A stretch of 64,000 nucleotides of DNA. Source: an uncultured Cellulophaga sp. Its GTDB lineage: Bacteria; Bacteroidota; Bacteroidia; Flavobacteriales; Flavobacteriaceae. The stretch lies in contig CANLOV010000001.1 in the NCBI GenBank assembly GCA_947492955.1, positions 372,001 through 436,000 on the forward strand, given 5' to 3'. Of the stretch, positions 51,594 to 59,984 are shown one piece after another; within the stretch, counting starts at the first letter, position 1, and every line of letters begins with the position of its first letter. The notes under the pieces are model-generated. The model saw only the letters and a list, made by a program, of their open reading frames with translations. It searched no databases and was not told where the DNA came from. The position numbers were made by a program, and so were the translations under genes.

Positions 51594-52256
51594 CTACTTA
51601 TTTGATTTGATTAATGATATTCCTGTACATAAAATCCAACCTGCAATGCTAAAAACAAAGATTCTGAAACCTATAAGACTTGCAAATACAAAATTTGTAG
51701 TTGCACCTATAATTGCAAAAAATAAAAGTACAATTCCAAAGTAACCAATCCATTTAGGAAGTCTTTTTGAAACGATAGTAATTATAGAATATATAGTTAT
51801 TGCAGAACAAAATGATACGATGAAAACATAATCTAAAGCTTTGTTAACAGCAAATCCATAATTCACAATAGGTTTTATTACGGCAATATTTTGGTCAATA
51901 TTTTCAGAATATTTACCAAGAAAATTGGGTAGGGCTAAACCATTAAATAGAGCTGCCAGCATTGCCGCAAAAAGACCAAATGAAATTATGATAAAAGCTA
52001 AAGTTGATAATTTCCATTTGTCTGAAAGTTTATGTGTTAAACCATAAAAACCAAAAAGGATGAATGGTAAACAAAAAATGGCTAGTGCGTGTGTAATTTG
52101 CAACGATTCTGATATTTGAATAATATGTTTAATGTTGCCTCCTAACGGATGTAATGTCATAGTGGTAATAGCCAAAAATGAGCCTATTGTTAGTGAAATC
52201 CCTGTGCTTTTGTAAAAATTAGTTTCCATTGTTTTGAAATTTGATTTAAAAGTCAA
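51594..52256 (-). CDS. Multi-pass membrane protein
   Basis: About 6 hydrophobic segments. Confidence 0.65.
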   Translation of the reverse strand: MTFKSNFKTMETNFYKSTGISLTIGSFLAITTMTLHPLGGNIKHIIQISESLQITHALAIFCLPFILFGFYGLTHKLSDKWKLSTLAFIIISFGLFAAMLAALFNGLALPNFLGKYSENIDQNIAVIKPIVNYGFAVNKALDYVFIVSFCSAITIYSIITIVSKRLPKWIGYFGIVLLFFAIIGATTNFVFASLIGFRIFVFSIAGWILCTGISLIKSNK

Positions 52257-52312
52257 ATATCAAAGGAATATGAAGAATTATCACTTGATTAAAATCAAGA
52301 AATAAATTAAGT

Positions 52313-52891
52313 TTAAGAAAGTCTTTTTCTAACTCTGCTTAATGTTTCTGGTGTAATTTTGAGGTAAGATGCAATTATTGTTTGAGGAAATTTCTGAAGA
52401 AGATTTGGTTTGTTTTTAAGGATATATAAATACTTTTCGTCTGGGGTGTTATTATTATCGAAAAAATTGATTCTTGAAGTTGATTCTTCCAAAATTTTTC
52501 CCATTTGTAGAAATGATTGTGATTGAGCAATCAATCGATGAATCGCATCTATTGAAATTTCATAGAAAGAGCTGTCTTCAAATGCTTGTATTGAATATTC
52601 AGATGGTTTTCTTGAAGTAAAGCTTTTGTGATTTATTACCCAATCATTAGTAATACTCAAGTCAATAATATTTTTAGAAAGTTCTGAATCAATACCGTAT
52701 TGATAAAAACTACCAGAAACAACAAAACACAATGATGAACAGGTTTTGCCTTCTTTCAATAAAATTTCGCCCTTTTTCAACTTTCTGAATTGAAGTTCTT
52801 TCTTTAGAAGTAGTGAATCTTTTTCGGAAAATTCTCCAGCCTTTTTAAGTAGTTCCAAAATTGATTCATTCATAAGTTCAAAGTTAAGCAA
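52313..52891 (-). CDS. Crp/Fnr-family regulator
   Basis: KKGEILLKEGKTCSSLCFVVSGSFYQY; IIASYLKITPETLSRVRKRLS. Confidence 0.85.
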   Translation of the reverse strand: MLNFELMNESILELLKKAGEFSEKDSLLLKKELQFRKLKKGEILLKEGKTCSSLCFVVSGSFYQYGIDSELSKNIIDLSITNDWVINHKSFTSRKPSEYSIQAFEDSSFYEISIDAIHRLIAQSQSFLQMGKILEESTSRINFFDNNNTPDEKYLYILKNKPNLLQKFPQTIIASYLKITPETLSRVRKRLS

Positions 52892-52913
52892 AATGTTTCT
52901 TCAAAATTAATGC

Positions 52914-53110
52914 CAACGGTTGGGCTAAGCGTAGTACGGTTTTAGAGAAACAATTCCCTTTGCGCCACAACCCGAAGCTAAAGCTTTTGGCTTAGTTTTA
53001 TTTTTCCTTGTCCAAAGCTAAATTCATAAGATTTAGCGACATTATAAATCTACATAAACCTTTCGGTTTTGCCCTAAAGCACTCATTAAGTTCAGGTTTT
53101 GTACTACGCA
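52914..53110. repeat. attC-like element E16 (GGCTAAGC class, variant apex)
   Basis: GCCAACGGTTGGGCTAAGCGTAGTACGG…CCGAAGCTAAAGCTT; GCTAAATTCATAAGATTTAGCGAC; tail ACCTTTCGGTTTTGCCCTAAAGCACTCATTAAGTTCAGGTTTTGTACTACG. Confidence 0.76.
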
Positions 53111-53114
53111 GTTT

Positions 53115-53717
53115 TTATTCGAAAAGTACTTTCTTTTGTATTTTATCAGTTGGCATAATTTTATTGTCAAATTCACTAAATATGATTTCAGGAATAGAAT
53201 AATTATCAATGTCCATTTTAGTGTAGCCTACATATCCATACATCCAGTCTTTATTTGCAAATAAATGTGGTTCATAGCTCTTAAATTTAAAGATTGAAAA
53301 AGAAATTGAGTTATCTAAATCCATTGTTTCAAAAAAATTGATTTCATCGGGTATTGAGTCATATTCATCATTCATATTTAACCAGTTAGCAAGGTAACTT
53401 TCATTAGCTTTTTCTCTTGTCAAAAATTCATTGGGGAACAAGTCCAACTTATTATACTTCTTTAGTACTTCAAATACAAGAATTCTATTCTCCAGATTCT
53501 TTGAATGCTTTAATATTTCATTTCTATTAAGAGTCTTATCGTTTTTTAGTTTGGAGTAAATCCTTCTGATTTTGTCAAACTTTAATTCTTCTGGAGATAG
53601 TTTAGCTATTCTGAACCTGTTGTAGAAGAATCTAATTATCAGGAATTTTACAGAAACGACAACGATAATTCCGATTACTAATTGGATAAGCTCCATTTTA
53701 CTTCCAGAGTCCAGCAT
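53115..53717 (-). CDS. Hypothetical protein with N-terminal TM
   Basis: 200 aa ORF, ELIQLVIGIIVVVSVKFLIIRFFY. Confidence 0.62.
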   Translation of the reverse strand: MLDSGSKMELIQLVIGIIVVVSVKFLIIRFFYNRFRIAKLSPEELKFDKIRRIYSKLKNDKTLNRNEILKHSKNLENRILVFEVLKKYNKLDLFPNEFLTREKANESYLANWLNMNDEYDSIPDEINFFETMDLDNSISFSIFKFKSYEPHLFANKDWMYGYVGYTKMDIDNYSIPEIIFSEFDNKIMPTDKIQKKVLFE

Positions 53718-53748
53718 ACTTATATTTGAAGGGTGATTTTAAATTGCA

Positions 53749-53866
53749 TACGGTTTTGTATATGGTTTGTTTCGTGGTTTAGTACATAATATAGCAAATA
53801 AAAACCGAATAGAAAATCCGCGAGGATTTTCGTAAGTAGGCTCGTACTAAGCAAAATATTATACTG
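53749..53866. repeat. attC-like element E17 (CCGCGAGG class)
   Basis: TACGGTTTTGTATATGG…GTTTAGTACATAATATAGCAAATAAAAACCGAATAGAAAATCCGCGAGGATTTTCGTAAGTAGGCTCGTACTAAGCAA; one mismatch in 78 bp to E1. Confidence 0.78.
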
Positions 53867-53973
53867 ATTTGAGCGATAAGAATATTGAAACTTTCCTATA
53901 CTAAATAGTATAAGAATGAAAGAAATTGACTCTAAAATTATATTTTTTATTTTCAGTTTTTTCAACATTAAAC

Positions 53974-54167
53974 ACAACGTTCAGTATAAGAAACGTAGGG
54001 CAGATGATAAGCACTATCGTTTCGGTTTATTACTTAGCTAAATATAAATATTTTGCTTTTATATTTTATTTAAATGTCAAATTTTATATTTAGCGTGCTT
54101 AGTTAATATACACAGAACTTTCAGTTTAGCATAAACACCTTATGTTTTTTATAAATTGTTGTCATTT
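53974..54167. repeat. attC-like element E18
   Basis: ACAACGTTCAGTATAAGAAACGTAGGGC…TTATGTTTTTTATAAATTGTTGTCATTT. Confidence 0.68.
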
Positions 54168-54173
54168 CGTTTT

Positions 54174-55067
54174 TTATCTATTTGATTGAGCGATACTTTT
54201 CCATTTTTCACCATCAAATAAAGAAATATCAGATGCGCCTATTGACCAAAGACCGCTGGGGCCAGTGAAAAGATGCATACTAGAACGAAATTCTTTATCA
54301 AGTGCTTTGAAAAGCGTTAAGTTATCGTCTTTTAACTGATATATCCCTGAATTAGTTGAAAAATATATAGCATCACCATAACTGCATACAGACCATATAT
54401 CGTCCGTAAATTTGTCATTTTTTATTAATTCCCAAGTGTCTCCTCTTCCTTTAATTATTGTTCCAAGCTGACCACCAATATAAACAGTGCTGTCGTTTAC
54501 ATCTCCGTCATTCAAAATACGATTGGTCGGACTTATTACCTTGTGCCATTCCCCGTTTTTATTTGTCCAGATAACCCCTCTCCAACCAAAAGCATAGAGT
54601 TCTTGCTGATTAAAACCTGTTATGTTTTCAAAACATTTAGGTTCTTTCACACCAATAGTACTTTTCATTTCATCATTACTAATTTCACTCCACTCAAGTC
54701 CAGAAAATTTAAATAAAAATCGGTTTGTTCCTCCAGCATACATCACGTTATCAATTGACTTAGAGAATCGAAATTTCGTTTTTGTCTGTTTTTCTTTATA
54801 AATATGGATATTGGAATGGCCATCTTTTTTTATGTCCAATACTTTTCCCATTGGACTAATTGAAAAAAGACCTGTTCCGTCAGTATTACTAGAAACTGCA
54901 GAAGGAGGCCAAGGAAGATGTCCGGGTTGTGACCATATCCCTTCTGGCGTGCGAAATAGAATTAAAGTATGAGGTGTTGTAGAAAATTCACTATTCTCAA
55001 CAGCAAAAATAAGTGTGTTGTCTTTTAGTTCCACACCTTTCACAAAGTTATATTTATCTAAATTCAT
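54174..55067 (-). CDS. Hypothetical protein, beta-propeller-like
   Basis: Repeated W/G-rich blades (GLEWSEIS, GEWHKV, GDTWELI, GEKWKSI). Confidence 0.6.
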   Translation of the reverse strand: MNLDKYNFVKGVELKDNTLIFAVENSEFSTTPHTLILFRTPEGIWSQPGHLPWPPSAVSSNTDGTGLFSISPMGKVLDIKKDGHSNIHIYKEKQTKTKFRFSKSIDNVMYAGGTNRFLFKFSGLEWSEISNDEMKSTIGVKEPKCFENITGFNQQELYAFGWRGVIWTNKNGEWHKVISPTNRILNDGDVNDSTVYIGGQLGTIIKGRGDTWELIKNDKFTDDIWSVCSYGDAIYFSTNSGIYQLKDDNLTLFKALDKEFRSSMHLFTGPSGLWSIGASDISLFDGEKWKSIAQSNR

Positions 55068-55096
55068 AATATTTTAAGCACAGTTGATAATGAATG

Positions 55097-55292
55097 ACAA
55101 CGGTTTGTGTATGAAACGTAGCGTGTAAAAAGACACTAAAGTTTCGGATTAAACACAAAGCCGAATTTTTATATTTTGTTTTTAACTTATCAATCTTAAA
55201 AGCCAAATTAAAAATTTGGCGGACTTCATAAATATACAGAAACCTTTCGGTTTAGCCTTTATTAGCTATGTTTTATACACCGTGTTATGTGC
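55097..55292. repeat. attC-like element E19 (GTATGAAACGTAGCGTG class)
   Basis: ACAACGGTTTGTGTATGAAACGTAGC…GCTATGTTTTATACACCGTGTTATGTG; GCCAAATTAAAAATTTGGCGGAC. Confidence 0.8.
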
Positions 55293-55297
55293 TGGCT

Positions 55298-55951
55298 TTA
55301 TTTCGTACGTTTAAATTCAGGTGTGCAAAAACTTCCAATAGCTCCACTTCCATAATTAAGCACAACATTTTCTTTATAAAACATTTGAGAGCAGTCATCT
55401 GAGTGTTTTTCCTGTAATTCTAAATTCAAATTTTCATCAAATATTAAATAACTAAAAACTCCCATTCCTTTAAATCCGTATTCTATTTCTGTTGGATTCC
55501 GGTTTGAGATTCCCATACAGTTAACATTGTCCAATTTATTATATAATTCAATGAATGTTTTATTTGTCCAGTTTAACTTTTCTTTAACCTCTATAAACGA
55601 ATTTGTAATTCCGTGATATTTTTTATCATAATCACTTCGCGGATTTTCAGGTTCATAATCGTCAATATCTAAATCCCATTGTTGAAAAAGTAATTCACGT
55701 TTCTCTGAATTTTCTATTGGTTGGTAAACAAATAAATCAATATTGTCGGATGAGTTATATCTTATTCGGATGAGATAATCCTTTGGAACTATTTTATTGT
55801 AGTAATCCTTTAGCTCAAGAATTTCAGTTTTGTTTTCGTCATAATTTTTTGTCAATCCTTGTTTGCTTTTCATTCCACAACTTGCAATGAAAATTGATAT
55901 AATTAAAAAGACTGTATTTTGTAGTTTCATCGATGTTTCTTCAGCTTGCAC
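55298..55951 (-). CDS. Hypothetical lipoprotein
   Basis: Lipobox FIASCGMKSK; true start probably internal Met. Confidence 0.65.
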   Translation of the reverse strand: MQAEETSMKLQNTVFLIISIFIASCGMKSKQGLTKNYDENKTEILELKDYYNKIVPKDYLIRIRYNSSDNIDLFVYQPIENSEKRELLFQQWDLDIDDYEPENPRSDYDKKYHGITNSFIEVKEKLNWTNKTFIELYNKLDNVNCMGISNRNPTEIEYGFKGMGVFSYLIFDENLNLELQEKHSDDCSQMFYKENVVLNYGSGAIGSFCTPEFKRTK

Positions 55952-55952
55952 A

Positions 55953-56170
55953 TAACTTGTTTATATGTGTAACTTTATTCCACTTATAAGCCCATTACGT
56001 ATGGCTATGTGGAAGTTTAATGTTTTGATATGCTGTATAAAAATACACAAGATTTTTATTTTAAATCCTATAAATGTAATAATTAAAACTTTTATTAGTA
56101 ATAATTATTTTACATTATGTCTCTTACATATTTTAAAAGGAAAGCAATGTTTTTAGTAGTACTTTAATTT
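55953..56170. repeat. Intergenic element E20, right edge of array
   Basis: TAACTTGTTTATATGTGTAACTTTATTCCACTTATAAGCCCATTACGTATGGCTATG as E14; ends AGCAATGTTTTTAGTAGTACTTTAATTTA at the CapK-like stop codon. Confidence 0.75.
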
Positions 56171-57525
56171 ATTTCACTCTTTAAATACTTAAATTTTCCG
56201 GTATGCTCGTTAGGGATAAAATCTACAAAAGTGATATTTACAATTTTAAAAAATTTATATATTTCGGTTTTAAAGCTCTCTAGTAATTTATAAGGTATTT
56301 TATTCTTTGTTTCAAACTTAAAATCTATAGCTCCGGTTTCGTATTGGTATATTTGAAAACGGCTTATAATATCGGTAGTAATACCAACTTCCATTAATAA
56401 ACTGGTAAAGAATACCCCATGAACTTTAGCGCCATTTTTAAGGGTAATGGTATCTATAGTTCTACCATCTATATTTCCCATTAAAGGGGAGTTAAGTCCG
56501 CAGGTACATTTTTCGCTCAGCAAGGTTGTCATATCTCCATTTTCATACCTAATAAACGGCATTACGTAATTATCTAGTGAGGTTGCTATTAAGCGTCCTT
56601 TTTCATTATATACATCGGCGTTGTTTTCATTTAAAGATTCTACATACACATGTTCTTCATTTATATGTAAGCCTTTATGCTCTTTACATTCGTAAGATAT
56701 AGCAGATACTTCGCCACAGCCATATTGATCGTAGATAGGTACATTAAAAACTTCTTCTACAAGCTTTCTGTACATAGGTAATAATGTTTCCGAGGTACTA
56801 GATAAGGCTTTTAAATTAGGGTTAATGGGTAACTTGTTTTTTTGTATGTATTTAGCAATAAGTATAATGGCAGATAAATACCCTTTTATAAGTGCTGGGT
56901 TAAAATCCATTATCTCCTGGTAAATACGAGGCAGATTATCATCGCTTATATTAAAAGAGTTTATAGTCTTGTTATTCTGTATCCAATCTATAGTTTTAAT
57001 AATAGCTTTTGTTTTAAAGGGCATTTTTGTAACTGTTCTGGCACCCCATAAGGATACTACACGGTCTTCTTTTTCTAAACCTATCCAGTTATACCACCGA
57101 TAGTAAGATGCCCAGGTAACAGAACGGTTATTAGGGTCGTTGTATACCACTAATGGTATTCCTGTGGTACCACCAGTTTTTCCTTTTTTTATATGCTTGT
57201 AGTTATGTAGGTTTTTAGAAACTAGCTTATCTTGGTTTAGTCTAGCCATTTCTTTAGTTAAAATCGGAATCTTTTTTATGTCTTCTAATGTTTCTATATC
57301 ATTAGGTGTAATACCATTTTTATTAAAGAGCTCTGTGTAATAAGGTACATTTTCATAGGCATAGTTTACCAAGCGTTTTAATTTAGATAAACGATAATTT
57401 TGCATTTGTGATGCACTCCAATGTTGACTTTCTTTTAATTGTTTTATAGTATTTACAATAGTTGTTTTTCTGCCGTAATCCTGAATAGGAAACCCTAAAT
57501 GTTTTGCTATTAATTTTCTAACCAT
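56164..57525 (-). CDS. CapK/PaaK-like adenylate-forming protein (polysaccharide biosynthesis)
   Basis: KKGKTGGTTGIPLVVYNDP; YDQYGCGEVSAISYECKEHKGLHINEEHV. Confidence 0.87.
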   Translation of the reverse strand: MVRKLIAKHLGFPIQDYGRKTTIVNTIKQLKESQHWSASQMQNYRLSKLKRLVNYAYENVPYYTELFNKNGITPNDIETLEDIKKIPILTKEMARLNQDKLVSKNLHNYKHIKKGKTGGTTGIPLVVYNDPNNRSVTWASYYRWYNWIGLEKEDRVVSLWGARTVTKMPFKTKAIIKTIDWIQNNKTINSFNISDDNLPRIYQEIMDFNPALIKGYLSAIILIAKYIQKNKLPINPNLKALSSTSETLLPMYRKLVEEVFNVPIYDQYGCGEVSAISYECKEHKGLHINEEHVYVESLNENNADVYNEKGRLIATSLDNYVMPFIRYENGDMTTLLSEKCTCGLNSPLMGNIDGRTIDTITLKNGAKVHGVFFTSLLMEVGITTDIISRFQIYQYETGAIDFKFETKNKIPYKLLESFKTEIYKFFKIVNITFVDFIPNEHTGKFKYLKSEIN

Positions 57526-57535
57526 TTTATTTTTT

Positions 57536-59878
57536 TTAATTGATGCTGAAAAATGATTTTTTCTTTTTTATACCATACCCGTATCCATAACCATATCCGT
57601 ACCCGTAACCATATGTTTTTTTATAGTTTACATCGTTTACTAATAGTCCCATAGTATTAAAACGCTTTTCTAGATGTAGATTTTTAGGAATATCTAACAT
57701 TCTTTTATCCGAATAATTAAAGCGAACAACAAAGGCGCATATATCGGCATAGGAACTTAGTAATAAGGTATCTGCTACTAAACTTACTGGTGGCGTATCT
57801 ATAATAATATAATCGTAATCTTTTTTTAGTTGTTTAAAAAGCTCTACTACTCTAGTACTTTTTAATAATTCGGCAGGGTTAGGCGGAGTGGTACCAGATG
57901 CTATAACATCTAAATTATCTAATCCTTGAACCTTAGTGATAATGTTTTTTATTTTTAAATCTTCATCGGTAATATAATTGGTAAGTCCTATTTCCGATTT
58001 TAACCCCATATGCGTTTTAATCATAGGAGACCTTAAATCCATTTCTAATAAAGCTACTTTTTTTTCGGAACGCGCAAGTGTTATAGCTAAATTACTAGCT
58101 ACAAAAGATTTACCTTCTCCTTTTCTGGTAGAGGTAATTAAAATAGTTTTGTTTTTTGTTTCCTTGTTAGATAAAAGAAAATTTAAGTTTATATCTAATA
58201 ACCTAAATGATTCTGCAACATCTGACTGGTCTTCTGCTAAATCTTGAATTTTATTGGGTTGCGATGCACTTGGGATATCTCCTAAAAAGGGTAATGGTAG
58301 TGATCGTCTTAAATTCTTTAGGTCGTGCACTTTTGTATCTAAGGTATCTTTAGCTAAAATAATTAGTACAGGAATTAATAAACCAGCAAGAAAAGCAGAG
58401 ATATAAGTTTTATTTTTTTTAGGGTTAACTGGTGTCATAGATGTAAAAGGTTTTTCTATAACTTTAGCATTGGTAGCACTTGCGGCTAAGGATATGGCAG
58501 CTTCCTCACTTTTTTCTAATAAATAAAGAAAGAGGGTTTCTTTAATTTGTTGCTGTCTTTGTATATCTCTTAATTTACGTTCTTTACCTGGTAAACTGCC
58601 AATTTCGGAATTAATAGTAGCCCCTCTTTTGTTGTAACCTGTGTGCTGAGATTTTAAAGATTTTTGGAGGTTAAAAAGACTCTGCATTAGATTGCTTTCT
58701 TGGTCTTTTATATTTGTATTTAAGGCTATTAATATAGGGTTTTTGTCTCCCGAGCTTTTTAATACGTTATTTTTTTCTACAACAGCTTCGTTATATTTTA
58801 TAATTAAATCTGAAATATTTCTGTTCTCAAAATCTAGTGTGGCTGGTAGTAGTTCTCCTTTTTTGTTTTTTAAATGATTAATAATAAGGCTTACCAATTC
58901 TTGTTGTATGGCATTGTTAAGTATTATAGTTTCGTTTTCAGATTCGTTTTTTAAAAAAATAGTAGCTTCAGTAGGTAAATCGGTAAGCTTATTTTCTATT
59001 TTAAAAGTTTGTAAATTTCCTTCTAAGTTTGCTAATTCAGTATTTATAATATCTAACCTTTCCTGAATAAAATTGGCTGTATTTTCTATGATTTCATTTT
59101 TGTCGTTTACAATATTTTCATTGTATTCATCAATAATACTTGTTAAAATTGTTTTAGCTCTATCTTTAGATTTTGTTTCCATAGAAAGATATACTACAGT
59201 TGTTTCTGGATCGTTTATCCCTATTTTTATGGTAGATTTATATTCTTCTACCGTATTGGCTAGTGACGTTAATGTTACATAAATTTGAAGTCCGTAATAT
59301 TCTGGATTTAGAAGCGCATTTGTATTTAAAGTAAAGTTGCCAAAATCGCTAGAAAGAGGTTTGCCAACAAATCCTTTTTTAATAAATTTTCCTTCTAAGT
59401 CTAATAAATTATAGGTCGATGCAGATGTAATAGCAACTATAAATTCGCTATTTTTTTTGTAAACATCAGAATCGTTAAAAATAATGTTGATAGGATTTTT
59501 TTCTACCAACTCTACCATCATTTTAGAATATTTTGTTTTGGTATGGTATTTTATATTAAGATTTAATTTTTTTACTACATTTTCCATTATAGGTCTAGAC
59601 CTAATAATTTCAATTTCATTTTCTACCTCTTTATTTCCATTTTTAAAAATAGATAAGTCTTCCAGAGCAGAAAGTTCAGATAAAACGCCTTCGTTTTCTA
59701 CTTTTACCAAGATACTTGCCGAAACTTTATATGTCTTTTGAGTGTACCTTAAGTATAAAAAAGCAATAACAAAGCTTGCACCAAAGACAACAAGAAAGAG
59801 TTTCCAATGGTAAACGTACTTTTCTAGTAAGTCTTTGATAATCGAATGTTCCTGATTATCTTGGTCTTCGTACTTCAT
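57536..59878 (-). CDS. Wzc-like chain-length determinant / BY-kinase with (YG)n tail
   Basis: Wzz N-terminus; TSTRKGEGKSFVASNLAITLA Walker A; tail KKTYGYGYGYGYGYGYGIKKKK. Confidence 0.92.
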   Translation of the reverse strand: MKYEDQDNQEHSIIKDLLEKYVYHWKLFLVVFGASFVIAFLYLRYTQKTYKVSASILVKVENEGVLSELSALEDLSIFKNGNKEVENEIEIIRSRPIMENVVKKLNLNIKYHTKTKYSKMMVELVEKNPINIIFNDSDVYKKNSEFIVAITSASTYNLLDLEGKFIKKGFVGKPLSSDFGNFTLNTNALLNPEYYGLQIYVTLTSLANTVEEYKSTIKIGINDPETTVVYLSMETKSKDRAKTILTSIIDEYNENIVNDKNEIIENTANFIQERLDIINTELANLEGNLQTFKIENKLTDLPTEATIFLKNESENETIILNNAIQQELVSLIINHLKNKKGELLPATLDFENRNISDLIIKYNEAVVEKNNVLKSSGDKNPILIALNTNIKDQESNLMQSLFNLQKSLKSQHTGYNKRGATINSEIGSLPGKERKLRDIQRQQQIKETLFLYLLEKSEEAAISLAASATNAKVIEKPFTSMTPVNPKKNKTYISAFLAGLLIPVLIILAKDTLDTKVHDLKNLRRSLPLPFLGDIPSASQPNKIQDLAEDQSDVAESFRLLDINLNFLLSNKETKNKTILITSTRKGEGKSFVASNLAITLARSEKKVALLEMDLRSPMIKTHMGLKSEIGLTNYITDEDLKIKNIITKVQGLDNLDVIASGTTPPNPAELLKSTRVVELFKQLKKDYDYIIIDTPPVSLVADTLLLSSYADICAFVVRFNYSDKRMLDIPKNLHLEKRFNTMGLLVNDVNYKKTYGYGYGYGYGYGYGIKKKKSFFSIN

Positions 59879-59984
59879 TTGTTATTATTCCTAGATGTGT
59901 AAGAATTTATTTTATTACTAAATAATGGAGCCATATAAATTATTATAGGGCCCCACTGAAGTATGCATAATTAGATTTGATACT

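Noticed and set aside
53720-53977. 85-aa hydrophobic minus-strand ORF
   Set aside because: Much of it is translation through repeat E17. The same peptide (TKxLADFL…YLL) appears in ORF 47369..47566 because both cross the same repeat class, so it is not good evidence of a gene.
35436-56170. CRISPR array
   Set aside because: The repeats are long, diverged, separated by 0.5-2 kb ORFs and lack regular spacers or cas genes.
35436-56170. Insertion sequences, prophage or retron/DGR
   Set aside because: No transposase, tyrosine/serine recombinase, reverse transcriptase or phage structural ORF is recognisable in the ORF track. A MITE-like origin of some modules remains possible and is noted in the findings.
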